In this document: in pieces, positions 12,501 to 27,500 of the stretch
Layout of the letters: each line of letters starts with the position of its first letter
How positions within the stretch are numbered: the first letter of the stretch is position 1
Assembly: GCA_029207755.1 (NCBI GenBank)
Contig: JARCOQ010000006.1
Location: forward strand, 22,542,890 to 22,606,889
Reading direction: 5' to 3'
DNA: 64,000 nt
From: Chamaea fasciata
Taxonomy: Eukaryota; Chordata; Aves; Passeriformes; Sylviidae
Position numbers and translations under genes: made by a program
The notes under the pieces: model-generated
What the model saw: the letters and a program-made list of their open reading frames with translations, nothing else
Told to the model about the DNA's origin: nothing
Databases searched by the model: none

Positions 12501-15500
12501 CATGTTGATGAAATTTTGCCTAAGTAAGCTCTTGGGATCTGAATGAGGGCATGTAGATACTACATAAGAGATGTGGGAATGAAGACAGTGCTTAATTTGC
12601 TTGTGTGTCATGGCATTACCTTGCCATTAAGATATTGGCTTAGATCCAAGAGTTGTAATTTATGTCTTGTAATTAGTATTAAAAATCCGTGGGTCTTCCT
12701 TTTGCTGCCTTAGGTTTAAAACCACTTTTCTTAAAAATTACTTGTTCTTGGCTTAAAATTAATTTAATTTAGTGTGAATACGAGTTTAAGATAGTTTTTT
12801 TTTCATACACAAGACAAAGTTCTTCCACAGTGAATGGATCTCTCACATATTTGATATTATAGACACAGATTTACTGAGGCAGATCAACAAATAATGTGCA
12901 GATTGTAACATGTACATGTTTCTATTTTTGGTCTTCGTTATTGCACAAACAAAAATAAGGAGACTGCAGTTAGGTAGAATGTGCAATGAAACAGTAAAGT
13001 AAATGTGGCTTATGCCTTTGAGGAATATTAGAATTTATGTTGAGTGAGACCAGTGATAGAAAAAATACGTGAAAAGAGAAACTCCCTCCTCTGACCTACT
13101 TGTTCGTTTTCAGAATAAGCATGTGTTTTGGTCTGGGCTATTGTCATGTCCTTTATAAGTGAACTGCCAAGATCAGAATAGTAAGAATTATTCATCTAGT
13201 GCATCCTTAAAGGGGAATGTTGGCATTCCAGTCTTAGTATTCTGACTGACAATTCATGACTTAGGGCAAATAGGGGGGCTCTGAACTTTCTAAAAGCCAT
13301 TTTTTTGCAGCACCTATCTTTCTTTTGTTCAGACCAGAGGAAAATAGTTCTGTGCCTTTGGCTGTTGTTTACTTCAGTGGCAAATTGTTGCTTTTAAGGC
13401 TTTGATGTGAATGAAATTCTAATTAGGTGGATTTTAAAAAGCCATTTTCAAAACTAATTAGTTGTACTAGATGGATTTTTCCCAAGGCCTCTTTTAATGT
13501 TGTTTAGTTCCAACAGAGACATTAAATTGAATTTTAGTAATAATGAGTAATAGAGAAGCAGCTTCTTTATTTTGAAATGAATGTTGCTATGGAAACTGCA
13601 TAGAAATGTATAGTCCAATTGAATCTTCAATTAAAATAAATCCCCAAGTAATTTCATTTGTTTAAAAGCTGTTTGAAAAAAGAAAATGTTCAACACTAGT
13701 AAGTGCTAGGTGCTTGATGCTCTTTCCATTAACAAGTATAAGAATGTAAGGGTTAAGTACACCTGTAGTACCTGGTAAAATTCTCTTTGATATAACAAGG
13801 AATTATTTTTATGCTGCATTGGGCTGCATAGAACAGTGTGGGATTATACTGAGTACAGTTTACAGTTCTTTATAGTTTATGGTTCTTTTAAAATGCTTGA
13901 AGGTAGTGAATAGTATAAAATACTTAAATTTTAATTTGCACATGTTATTTTCTATGAGTTTTTCTTTGACAGAAAAAAACACTGATTGCCATTTAATATT
14001 TTTACAAGTAAAACAGCTTCTCTGTTTTAAAGGTTTTTATGACACATGTAATAAGTTTGTAATCATCTTACCTGCTTCATTAAAATCATGAAGATTTGAA
14101 ATTCAGGTAAAATGAATGTTTGTTTAAACTGGACGATGAATCAGTGAGTTATCCCATTAGGTCTGCCTCTATTAATAGGGTTCTGTCTTAGTAAAGTACA
14201 TTAGTCATAGGAAAGCATCACTGATTTAAAAAAAAATTAATAAGAAGGATTTGTATGCTGCATTTCTTCATATTACAGATGTATATTATGCTAAAAGGAC
14301 TGAAGTGTTGCATTACTGTATTGCTTCCTGTGTTGACACATGATAAGTTGTTTTGACAGGGGAACAGTTCATCAGAACGGGTCAATTTCTGGCATTAGAA
14401 ACTCAAGCTTAAAAAATCCTCAATATACATGAAGTAAAACATGAAATGAACTGATTAGTAGTGGATTTAATGCTGTATAAAGAGCAACTGATTTTTACAC
14501 ATCACAGTTCTAAAATAGAGTTGATAGAATAATGAAATGTATCTGAGTAAAGATATCTTTTGAACAAAGGTTATCCTGTTTTGTTGTGATTCATATATAG
14601 TATTTGGGGCATACAGTTATAATTTTAAGAATTTTATTAGACTGGCCAGTATTTTATCTGTTTGCTTTAACAAATTTGTAAAGGCATTTTTGCACAAAAT
14701 GCCTTCTACGCATTTTTATTGCTGTCTTCAAAGTCAGAACAATCACCCCTTTTGACATCTTGTTTGTTTGAAACAGTTGATCGTGTACCTTGACCAAAAA
14801 CCAATAGTTCCTTTTCCACAAAAGAGTAAACAAAAAGGAAGTTAATACTTTGAGATAAGGAAAAGCTAGCCTGTGTTATTTCCCGAACATGAAATATCTG
14901 TGGTGACTAGTGAGGTGTTCTTAGGTAAGTGTCAGTAGCTTCTTCAGTAGCCAGATTTTAACTTTCTGATTTATACCTAAAAAAGAAAGAGCAGACATTC
15001 AAAACTTTGTGTGATAGTGCCTGAGTTAGTCCCTGTGTAATCACTGTTGCTCAGCTATGCATGCTTAAAGCAGAGTGAAAAGTCACTTTGATTTTCACCA
15101 GAAGTCTTCAGAAAGTACATGAGCAGTGATAGCATTATAAGATTCAGATAAGGTTAGTTTTGGAATTTGTGTGATTTCTGAGCAAACCAATGGATGTATA
15201 AAAAAGAAAAACTTAAAAGAACAGAGTAATAGATTGGGTCCAAGTACAGAAACTAGATCATTTTGCAGAAGAAAAAGTGTGGCACACTTAGACTTGCTTT
15301 CTCCTGTAAGGCAGTAGTTGGGTAACAAAAAATCATGGAGTTACAATTTGAAACTAAAGAATTAAAGAGAGATAATTTGTCTTTTTTTTTTTCTTGCAAC
15401 AACCAGGATAGCTTTTTCTTTTGCTAGTGGGGGGCATGAAGAGAGAAGAAATTCAAATGCTTTTTGTCCATAAAGGGCCAGAACCAAAGATTGTCACAGT

Positions 15501-18500
15501 GTCTAAAACAAGGATTTAACATTCTTGCACCTGATATTGCAGTCTAAAATATCCTGCTCAGTAATCAACTGACTTGGAAAATACTCATTCACTTTCTTTT
15601 CACCTGTGAAAATCCAAGATATTTTTGTCTTTCAAGTTCCCTCAGTCCTGCCTAGCACAATAGATCAGTTCTGCCTTTTCTAGACTGAACAGGTTTCTGC
15701 ATGTTGCTCAGCCTGTTTTGGAATCCAGAAACGGTGCAGCAAGGAGTCAAGCTACAATAGCTGTACTCTAAGCAAACCCTGCACACAGTGTAAGTATTAG
15801 GTTGGTTGATTGTTCAACATATCAGTCAAATCTGAGTAAAAGTGTAAAGTAGGTGGTATCTGACAGCTGTTTGACTATTAATAGTTTACAGGAAGTCAGC
15901 TCAGTTCCTAGTGAATTCATACTTAGTTGACCAGAGGACTGAAGCAGTCAGCAGACAAAATAACATTTCCTGCTTGCTCTCATTCAGATCCTGTGTGTCA
16001 AACACCTCTTGGTTTTTTGGTTGCCCAAGTTCAGAGTTTAAGCAGAGCCCTGTGGTTAGAGCTGCCTGTTGGGCAGCCTCAGTCCCTCTCAACCTGCAGG
16101 TGTCTGATCCTCTCCAAGGTTTTCATCCTTCTGACACAGTTTGCAGGGAGACTAACCACCTCACTGCATCCCACTGTAGGAATTAAGTATCATTTAGAAA
16201 TGCACATCACAACATCTTATTTTTTATGTGCTCCTAATATTTTTTTTGCTCTGTACCAAGTCCAAGGCTGATCTGTAGTTAAGGGTATCAGTATTAGTCT
16301 CTCTGGAGTTGCTGAAGAATGAATTTGAGGTTATGATGTGAATGAGCGGTACCCAGCATTGAGCATGAGGACTGAGTGTCCCTGTCTTGGTTAACACATA
16401 AGCCTCAGGCTAGTTATTTGATAAAGTTTTCAAGCTCTTTGAGGAGTTAATTTTGGGGTTGGGAAATTCTGTATTCTTTCAGGACCAGAAAGCGAGGGAT
16501 TGAAACTGCAGACCATTTGTTCTCTGAAATATCCTGTTCTTCCACAGAGAGTTCCCATAAGAAGAAGGAAAGAAAAGGCTAATGAGGAGGTTAAGAATGC
16601 TAGGAGATACACTGGCTCCTTCTTTTTGTCTTCAGAATCTCTGTCTGTAAAGGAAGAGGAATTTTCAGATTCTGATCATAAAAAAACCCAGACATAGGAC
16701 AAAGAGTGCCTGTATTCCCAGTGGAATGCTTTGATACTCTGCTCAAAAGGAGTCTCTGCTTTAAAAATAGAATGGGAGCAAGAGGAAATTTAACTTGTTC
16801 CCATCAGAAAGCAATGGTCTGCAAGCAACAAGAAGGAAAATCAGGCATTTTAAACATAACAGCTGTCGAAGTGATGAAATCCAGTTGGAAAAAAGCTTTC
16901 CAAAGAGGATCCCTGATTGACTTATGCAAGATCAGCTTGTTGTTGCCTCCAGAGACAAAAGAACTTTTCATGCAAGTGCTTTCCCCTTCCTCTTCCTGTG
17001 ATCTGGATAGACAATTTGGAAAGTTTAAGGTAGTAAGTGTTGGTGTTTCTCCTTGTCAGAGCTCACTGCATGTTCATTCAGCAAAACTAAAAGCACAGCT
17101 CCAGCTTGCATACTGTCTAGGAAAAAGAACCAACAAAAAAGCAGCCAGTGGAAAAAATTAACTCAGTGGAATATGAATTGCTGTGAACTGCATGTTTAAA
17201 CTGTGGAAATAATTTTGATCATTTCTCAGATTCAATTTTACTGCCAGGCATTTAATATCAGAGTGAAATAAATAGCAATGCACGTGTAGTGTTTCTGAAT
17301 ATTGATACAGTCCTTTCACTGTTTTTAATTCTTATATTTGTTCATTTGGACTTTTATTTTGTAATACAAATAGTTAAATGAATTAAAGAGGAAAAGACAA
17401 TTCTATCTCCCTTCTAATCTACTATATCTTTCACTTGGAAGTACTTTTCTTGTGTAGACAGTTGGGTCTTTGTTGTAGGAAAGCTTTTCCGATATTAGAT
17501 ATTTTCAGTTATTAAATGTAAAAGCTTTCTTTCCAAATTCTCTCCACAAGTAGAATTATGTACACTGATAACATTTTCAGTTATTTTCCTGATTTCCAGA
17601 ATTACCCATGGGCTGGAGTAACTTTGATCTTTCTCCTTACATATCTTGCAGCCTTCTTATATACATCTGGCTTTCATGTAAGATGGACTTTTTACACTAA
17701 TTAGTTTCTTCCTCTTAGCTTTTTTTTTTAATTTGTCAGTATCTATTGAGAACTGAGGTATAGCTTTGAAAGCATTAGACCAAGCAATAAAATCAAAGTA
17801 TTAACTCTTTTGCTTTGTTGTCATGAGGCCCATTGCATATATAATGCCAAACTGCACTGTCATTTTTGTTGCCATTTTAAATACTAAATTCAGACCTGTT
17901 TTGCAGTGCACCTCTTGCTTCTTCTTGTGAGTTTCTCCCCTTTCTTGACCTAAAAATCCTATTTTTTTCCAACATAGGCTTCTAATCTACAGGTTTTTTT
18001 ATTAACATGCAATTCTTTCTTTTTAAATCATTAAATAAGACACTAAGCAAGGCTAATTTTCATATTGGTCCAGTTAGACTTCCGTGTTTATGGATCCAAC
18101 ACATTTTGTTCTCTAGGTGTTTTAGAGGTGCATGTGATGGCAGAGCAAAACCAGCATACCATTAGTTTGCTATCTAGCAATCCACAGTGCATTTAACAAA
18201 TTGATTTTAACATTGTTATCATCGTGAAGTTACTCTCAGTTTTGAGTGTGAATTTAAGTGGAGTTTGAGTTACCAAAATACAAGAATATATTGTGATTTT
18301 ACTTTTCTGCTTTTTCGTTGCTTTGCTTTGCTGCCTTGTAAAGGTATATGAGGAGAGAGGATAGACATCACCCTTTTCTGTTACATTCAGGTTTTTCACT
18401 GTAAATTCATGGTGCTGATTGTGTTTCTACATACTTGTGCTATTTCAGCCTAAAATGACCAAAATCCTTACAGAATATGCTGCAAGTCCTCTATTATGAA

Positions 18501-21500
18501 TTAATCGGGTGTCGACATAAGATGTGTTACATATTATGAATTTCTTATTTTGCAGTAAGGATTTGTTGCTGAAAATAACTGGATGAAAATTAGAAGATTG
18601 AATCCTATCAGAATAAATATTGTCAGTGTAGCAAGGCATGTGTAACATCGTGCATTCTTTGTATGTTTTCCTCCCCAGTCAAATCAGATCAATTGTATAA
18701 AACCTATGAAATAGCAAAATAAACTTAAAATGATCTCTTTTAAATCAACAATAAAATTGTTAATGTTGTTTGTTTTCTCTGAAAACTTACTGCCACATTT
18801 TCATCTAGCAGTAATGGAAACAGTTACATGTGCCCAGTTGTTGTAGTGTGTTGTGCTCTTTTCTTGACGACAGGAACAAACTGCATCTTTTTAACTGTAC
18901 TTCAGAAAGTATTCCTTTACTTCGCAGTGCCAAGATAGTAACACCTACAACCTGTGGCTCATTTCTGCCTGTACACTTCCCTTGGTTGTTTCAGCACATC
19001 TGTCTGTGAGACTGAGTGATTGAGCTGAGGAAATGATCAGGGGTGAAAATAATTCAGTACATTAACTCCATTTTTGTTCTTCCTCCTCAGTCAGTATTCC
19101 AGTGGGAGAACTGAGAGATGGCGTGAAGGGAGGGAAAAGAGGGAAGGATACAGCAGGCATTCCATAAAATGTCTTCAAATTATGATGTTGCCTCTATTAA
19201 AATACTTTTCTTTTCCAGGAAAACTTCATGGAAGTAATTAGAAATCAGGAATTTCTGTTATTGCCAGCCACTGAAATTGCTAAGCTTTTAGCAAGTGATG
19301 ACATGAATATTCCTAATGAAGAAACTATACTGAATGCACTACTTACATGGGTTCGACATGATTTGGAACAGAGAAGGAAAGATCTCAGTAAACTTCTGGC
19401 TTACATTAGACTGCCTCTGCTTGCTCCACAAGTAAATTGTTCAGTTCCTCTCTAATTTATACACTGGTTACAGTGGGCATAATCTTCAGCATAAATATAT
19501 TGATAGTTACAAACCATAAAATTTATAGTGATCTGGATTCTTAGAGCTGCATGTAAGAACTTAGCATGGTGTATGTAGGTATGATAGTTTCTGTCTGTGA
19601 ACTACAACATATTCTGATCTTAGGACATAAGAAGGGGAGGAGCCTCTAAAAAAAGTTGTTTTTCTTGCCTATAAAAATGCCCATCAAGGATATCTTAGTC
19701 ACTAGAAGCTGTGACATTTTTAAAGTTCTTCTGTATTGAGCTTGCACAGTTTATTTGGTTCATTATATTTCTTTCATGTAGAAATAGCTAGTAAATGCAA
19801 TTTGAATTAATTGTTTGGAGTGATTTTTCTTCTGTTGATTCTTGATAGGCCATCATTGGGTACTTCTTGTTCTTTTCAGTCAATACTTTTTCTCCTTCTT
19901 GGACATTAACAGAAATTGTTGTGGAAACTTTGGGCTCAGTTTGTTTAAATAGTTGTGAATTACAGTTTTCCTAGTCTTGTAGGAATGACTACTCTTGTTA
20001 GTCTCATACTGACTCCCCCAAAGGAAGGGAGGCCCTGTGGAGAGACCTCGACAGATTAGAGGACTAGGCAATCACCAACTGTACAAAGTTTAACGAGGAA
20101 ATGCCAGACTCTGCAAATGGCATGGGGCAACCCTGGATGTACAGACAGACTGGGGAATGAGATTCTGGAAAGCAATGACATTGAAGGGGACCTGGGGGTC
20201 CTGGTCAGTGGCGAGATGAACATAAGTCAGCAGTGCCCTGGCAGCCAGGAGGGACAACCCTGTCCTGGGGTGCATCAGGCACAGCATCACCAGCCAGGCA
20301 ATGGAGGGGATTGTCCTGCTCTGCTCTGCACTAGTACAACCTCATCTTGAGCCGTTTGTGCAGTTTTGGGCACCACAACATAAGAAGGATCTAAAGCTGT
20401 TAGAAAGTGTCCAAAGGAAGGCAACAAAGATGGTGAAGGGCCTTGAGGGGAAGCCCTCAAATATAAGGAGTGGCTGAGGGACCTGAGGGAATGGCCTGAA
20501 GTTGTATCAGTGCAAATTTAGGTTGGATATTAGGAAAATGTTCTTCACTTAGAGGATGGCTGGGCACTGGAACGGGCTCTCTGGGGAAGTGGTCACAGCA
20601 CCAAGCCTTCACAGAGTTCAAGAAGTATTTGGACAATGCTCTCAGGCACTGGATATGACCCTTGGGGATGTCCTGTGGGGTGCTGGGAGCTGGAGTCAGT
20701 GATCCTCGTGGGTCTCTTCCAACTCCACTTATTTTGTGATTCTGTGATTCACTCCCTGATAGCAAGTTTGTAAACTAGGTTTGATTGTTTTTACTTTTTT
20801 TTTCCTTTCTTCTCTTTCTTTGCTGGACCTTCTTTAGTAATATTTAATATTTACTATATAGTCAAAGGATTTTGCTTTATGATTTTCAGTTTGTTTAGTG
20901 AGAATTTGCTCTTAAATGAAGAAAATAGGATTTTTATGTAACCTGAATAATAAGTAAAATTCATTAACACAGGAAAAATAGAATTCAAGTAATTCACAGG
21001 GATAAATCACATGCACTACATTCTGTGTATTACTTCTAATCTGATGTCATCTTGCTGGATAGTAAGATTCTCTTACTCAAGCATTTTAGTATTTATTTCC
21101 ATACTGATTATTATACGTTCAAAAGCAGGATTTTCTCAGTTGTGGCTTTGACTTTGTCATTCACTTTTTCTAGAAACATAATTCAGTGTAAGGCAATTGA
21201 CAAGGAAGAAATCATTCTTTTGTTGAACATTTAATTAATTGATAATTAAGTAACCCCTGCTGTATTCCTTTTACTTAATTGGCTGTAATTGAAACATCTT
21301 TAGAAACTGAAATTACAGAATTTATCCCGGAAATATGTACTGAAATCAAATTATGTCCACTCAGTAACTGATTAGGAAAATAGCAAGATGAAATACAAAA
21401 GCAAAATTATATTTTACTTATTTTATCTTTAATTTTTCATCTCATCTCCAAATTGTACTCATATTTCTAAAACAAGATTTTTCTGATACCTTTTTATTTA

Positions 21501-24500
21501 TTACTTTCTTTAACAAAAGTGTTGGAACTTTGATTTAATATGGAAACATTTAGTAGATGAGTAAACTAATAAGTTTTGTACCGAAAATAGTCTTAATATT
21601 TTCAGAATCATGTTTTTATTCATGATTATGTGACATTATATGTAATATAAACAGGAAATATAACATAAACAAAAGCTTTTTAGTTTTATTGTTGATGAGC
21701 TAAAGGTATTTGAAAGAAATTAAATTAGAAAATTTAACAACTTGCTGAAACCAAAACCATTGCAAGCAGAGATGCAGATAGATACACTTAAAAAAAATCT
21801 TCAGGAAATACTATGATACTGTAGCACTGGAAGCAAAAAAATTGTAATTAAATGTTAGTTTTATTGGTTGGTTTTATCCATCTCTTTGTAGACAGCATTC
21901 TGACATCTCTCTGGTTTTAATGCAAGCAGTGTCCTAAATATTTGTACATTTCTTTTTCCTAAAGGTGAATATTTGTCAGCCTCTAAAGCTGTAAGGTGGC
22001 TCTGATAAATAATGAAAAAGATGATTTAGCAATTTCTGAATTACAAGATGGCTCCCATTCCTTTTAGACAGAAATTCTTAGTACTGGAGTGTCCACACTA
22101 CCATTCTCCTTACCAGATTTGCAGTTACTATGATTTCATGCTAACATGTCATTTGTAAATGCTGTTAGAAATGCTTTTAGTACAAGGACCTATGTAAATA
22201 ATAGAACTTGAAAAAAATGTACTTTTACTAAGCCCATTCTACGTTCTTTGAGAAATAATTATAGTAGTTTCAGTTTCAAGAGCCTGCAAACTAGATTGCA
22301 TTTCTTTTGAAATGAAATGCTTTCAGAGACTGCGACTCTGCTGTGAAAAATTCTTTAGAGGTTGAGTGGGTTAGAAACTGTAGAAAATGTAGGTTGCATC
22401 TTGTTGTTGCAGAACTTATATTCACACGTAGTGTTGCTTTAAATATTATATGCTGCTTGTCCATCAGAAAAATATATTGAAAGCCTGGATTGGTCATGTT
22501 GTGTACAAGCCTTAGTTTTCATGCATGCAGCTCTGATTTAGGACAGTAGGAATTAATTGATTTCTTTTGTATCTATTTTTAATCTGTGTGCAGTTCTATA
22601 GCATTGCACACTGGCAGTTAAAAGACAGCTTTTAGTATATTATTTTATAATCAGAAAGTGTCCCTGTGAAGTGATACAAGTGGTCCTTCGGGTCAAAAGA
22701 AGAAACAATGGAGAGTATGAAAGTAAAGGATGAGATTAAGTTCTCTCTACTAATTTACATGAGAACACTTCATTTGCTATTTTAAATAGTGAGAACTTTA
22801 GCCACTTAGAGAAATGCTGCAAAAGACTCAGTTTTCTGAAAATCACTGGTTAGGGCTTTCAAAGGCTTTTTTATTCTCTCTGTGATGGTTAGTTATGTTT
22901 TCTGTCATATTTTGTGTTACTTTGCCTGATACTGAGGTGTTCAGGTTTAGCCATCTGTAGTTACCTATATCTCTTCTGGAACCGTGGTTATCATATTTGC
23001 CACTTTGCAGCCCTAAGGCAGCTTTAAGCCAGGGATATTCACACCATATTGTGCACATCTATTTCACAGCAAGTCCCTTTAGTACTTCTGATGACTGATG
23101 TCACAGCAGTTTTGTACCTGTTAGTGGTTGGCTGTCAACAGCTCAATAATGACATCTCATTCTGGTTTGTGGACGTGCAAATCACAAAGTGTTTGGATTT
23201 TGGCTTTTCAGAGGCATCTGCTTTTTTTCCTCTCTCTCTCTCTTTCTGACAAATGTCCAAATCCCATTGGGGCACTTAATTTCTTTTTACTCTGTGATTC
23301 ATGCTATGTTGTGCAGCTCAGAAAAATGCCAGTTTCCAGACTTCTGATAATTAGAATGTGACTCTGAACCTAATATTTTTTTTCCTGCAGTTTGATAAAT
23401 ATGGAGTACAAACAACTCCAGAATCTTTGAATTTAAAAACTTCTGTTAGTAGTCTTAAGTTGAATTTTATTTAATTCATATTTAAGATTTAAAAGTTGCC
23501 AAATTTGCTTGTAAGCTTGATATAAAAATTTTAACAAAGGCTTTTATTAAGTGATTCACTGTGATCTTAGTCACTGTCAGGGTGAGGAACAGAATATATA
23601 TTGAAATATTCAGTGTGTGCTGAAAGGGTTTTTACAGACCTCTGCACTGGGTAGATTTGGGAATAAAAGCATAAGGTTGAACTGATTTACATACCCAGAA
23701 CCTGTTTCCATTTTCTTGAACATTCCTGCACAGCACTGGAACTCAAGGAGATTATGTTTCCTTCCTTTGGACCATTAAGCTTAAATCCTCCATTAAGAGC
23801 AGATGGCCTTTCTCTTTAAATATTTGTTTGTTTGTTTGTTTGTTTGAGGGTTTTGCTCAAAATGCGAATGTTCTGTTTATTAGAGGTTTGTTTTTACCCT
23901 AGCCTTTTTTAATATGACCATTTTGAAAATACAGAGATTTTAAATCAAGAAGTGAAAGTGTCTGTATAAAATACTGTCTTGGTAGTCATGGTTTTATTCT
24001 TCATGTGGTTTATATATCAATACAGCTTGTTTGATTTTCTTTCTTTTTCACAGTTTCTGGCAGATATGGAGAACAACGCACTCTTTAGGGATGACATTGA
24101 GTGTCAAAAACTCATTATGGAAGCAATGAAGTACCATCTGTTGCCAGAGAGACGACCTATGTTGCAAAGCCCTCGCACCAAACCTAGAAAATCTACAGTG
24201 GGCGTTTTGTTTGCAGTTGGAGGAATGGATGCAACGAAAGGTATTGGCTTATGTAATGTTTAGCTGATGAGCTGGTTTGGTTCTTTTTAAAAAAAATGTT
24301 TGATAGGTTTTTTTTACAACCTGTTAAATCTAAAATTCAAGGATTCGGCAGTACAGAACATAAAACATCTAAAGTGTATACTCTTTATTAGGTTAAAAAG
24401 GCCTATATATCTTTGAGAATACTGTAAATATTCTGGAATCTAAAGTTCAGAATTGAAATTACCATAGGAATACCTGGTATCTGAGTGGTCAAGTGTTTAA

Positions 24501-27500
24501 TTGAATACAAACTAATCTTTATTTACTTGAGGGGGCAGTAGTTTGGAAAAGGAAGAAAAGGACTGAAAGGCCACAAAGGTGACCTGCACATGCCTAAAAA
24601 AAAAGCCAAAACGACAAAAATATTTTGACTAATTTTTAAATAGTTCTGTCACAACTACTTGGATTAATTTTTTCATAGAAAATTCCGTCGTTTTTAATGG
24701 TAACTAGAAGGGATCTGGTAAGTTAGGAAAGTTACGGCAGAGAATGTTTTTTCTTTAATTTGTTGTTTTAAAGCTGTTTCTCGGTAGTTCATGGTGCATA
24801 CCATCAGCTTTTTTGTCTAATATTACAAAACAGTTGTTTTCAGTATATGATTGCATTCCACACAGTTGGTTTATATTCCTAATATTTCTTTCCTAATATT
24901 TGATTCCTTTCTTTCCCAATATTTGATTCTGCAAAGCGGTTACAAAACCTGTATTTTATCTTGAAAAGTACCAAGAAAGTTGTCCTTTGTAATGGTGCAG
25001 GTAGTTGCTGAAGAAGTCAAAAAAGACTATTTGTCTACACGGACTTAAGAATATGCTGCAGGATATCATGGTGTCTTGTGAGATCAGCATATTGCTAAAA
25101 TAAAAACTATCCTAATACTTTAGAACTTTTTTTTTCCCATATATAACTTGCAAATATTGTCATTCAGGAGCCACAAGCATTGAAAAATATGAACTTCGTA
25201 CCAATACATGGACTCCAGTTGCAAACATGAATGGACGAAGATTACAGTTTGGAGTTGCAGTCTTAGATGATAAATTGTTTGTTGTTGGTGGCAGAGATGG
25301 ACTGAAAACATTGAATACTGTGGAATGCTACAACCCTAGATCAAAAACTTGGAGTGTAATGCCACCAATGTCCACTCATCGTCATGGTCTTGGTATGTAC
25401 AGTTCTGTAAAGACTGAATGCATGTTTTTCAAGGTTACCTGTTTTATGATTGGCCAAAAAAAAATCCAAAAGTAAAGTTTAGGAGGGTGGAAATTTTGTT
25501 TTAATGCCAACTGCTTATTCAATGTCCTTTCTCCTTCAGATTATACTGGAGATTGTATTTGCTAGGATCAGCTACCAAAAGGAAATTTTTTTTTTTTCAG
25601 TTTTGTGGTGCACACTGGACTGTCACTAAGAAATTCTGATCTCAATTCCTCTTATCCAGAAGCAATTGTTTTTCATATCTGTTTTGTAGGAGTAGCTGTA
25701 TTGGAAGGTCCCATGTATGCTGTAGGAGGACATGATGGGTGGAGCTACCTGAATACAGTAGAAAGATGGGATCCACAGGCTCGTCAGTGGAACTTCGTAG
25801 CTAGTATGTCAACTCCCAGGAGCACTGTTGGTGTAGCAATATTAAATGGAAAGTATGTGAAGGAATTTCTGTTTTCAAATTTAAAATCTCATTATTTTAA
25901 TGTAATTAAAGGAACATCCTAAATGACTGCTAGTAATTCCTCTTGATAGATATCAGTTAGTAGCATTAAGAGCTAAGTTTCTTCATTCACAGAAAAGATA
26001 CCTGCTGGGACAAGCAAGCCTCTCCACAGCATTACAGCTGTATAGCAAGCACCTTCATCATCCTGGTGACCGTCAGCTGGACTTGCTCCAGTATGTCAAG
26101 ATCTTTTTTATACCAAGAACCTGCTGCATTAAGTAGGAAATTTGGCAGAAAATAATCCCCCTTGCATTCCAGCCGGTCCCCAGAGATCAGAGGGGCTGGG
26201 TGCAGCTGGGCCTAATTTCTGTTTATAACCAGTTCAGTGCTGTAGGTCTAGTTGGGTTCAATACTTTCACAATCACAGATCCACAGTGTGGTTTTTTGAA
26301 GCTACAGAAATGCAGGTTTGGAGCTGCTGCTGATGAATGCACCTAGTGCATCAGCACTAAATATACTAAGACTAACCAGTGATTAACCAAGCTAAGTCGG
26401 CAATTCAAGCTAAATTAACAAATTCAGTCTCTCGCTTCACCCATCATTAAGCTTAGTTTCACTGGGTATGCGCCTATGCACTTGGAGTTGCAATTTGTAC
26501 TAAAGAAATGCCCCTGCTTTGAGAGTGGAGAGAGGAGCAAGCTATGTTTTGCCAGGGTGGCTACAGGAATACCACAGCAGACAAGTGCTACTGATTTTCG
26601 GAGTAGTACTGTAGTTGTGACAGAATATTTACACTCTATTGTCCACAAATTTTCACTTCCTGATTCTGTGCTATCTGATGCATCTCCCTTGAGCTACTTG
26701 AATGCTGTCAGGTAAAAAATGTTTTTCACACCTTTTTTTTTGTTTGTTTTTTTTTGTTTGTTTTTTTTTGTTTGTTTGTTTGTTTGTTTTTGTTTGGTTT
26801 TTTTTTTGTTTTTTGGGTTTTGTTTTTTTTTGGGAAGCCTAGTCACTGGTAAATTAGTACTGCTGAAAGGCACCTACAAAGGGTTCTGTAAGATCTGAAA
26901 TAAGTCCAAGAATGAGTGGAAATGCTCTCTGCCTACAGGAAGGAGGGATGAACCTGAATGACTAGCAAGCAGAGTGCTTTGGCTGCCTTGGAACTGCAGT
27001 CTCAGATACCTCAGTTAGGTCTTAAGTTTGCTCTATATTCAGCAGAGGGTCCTAGATGTGGTGAGAAGCACCAGAATTAGAGCCTCACATTTCCTTATTA
27101 TTATAGAATATTGCCTAGTCTCTTAATGGAGGCAGCAAGAAAAGATCACTACAGCTGACAATTTTAAAATGCATGCAGCTTTTCAGATGCAGGAGCAGTA
27201 ATTTCTGCACTTTTCTTGTAACATCTTTCTCTAACTTGGGAAGTTTCAATGACTGAATCAAAACCTTCATACAGAGAAATGAATATGTCTTTCTCTGTGT
27301 CCAGAATGCAAAATCACTGCATAAGTGATGAAAACTCTCTCATGTTTTGAGAGAAGGTAAAGTTGAAGTTGGGAGCTTCATAAATGTTATGTTGCATAAA
27401 GGGTTGATTTTAGTCATGGACTTTATGGAACTAGAGCAGAGTTTTACAGAAACCTTCAGTACATTCCTTACCTCAAACAAGCTGTATTACTAAACAAAGC

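Larger units (their letters stand above)
19432..24053 (+). other. KLHL5: KLHL5 intron D-E
   Basis: A 4.6 kb intron holding one sense-strand CR1 copy (20027-20750), a short CT tract near 23231-23246 and a (TTTG)n array near 23822. Nothing else was recognised. Confidence 0.85.

Noticed and set aside
25605..25689. In-frame extension upstream of KLHL5 exon G
   Set aside because: It reads through the acceptor into intron sequence. Homology starts exactly after the AG at 25689.
26476..26715. 79-codon frame in KLHL5 intron G-H
   Set aside because: No recognised homology and no splice signals in frame with KLHL5. Its last bases resemble a donor (AG|GTAAAA), but no matching acceptor preserves the Kelch frame; blade 3 joins blade 4 directly.
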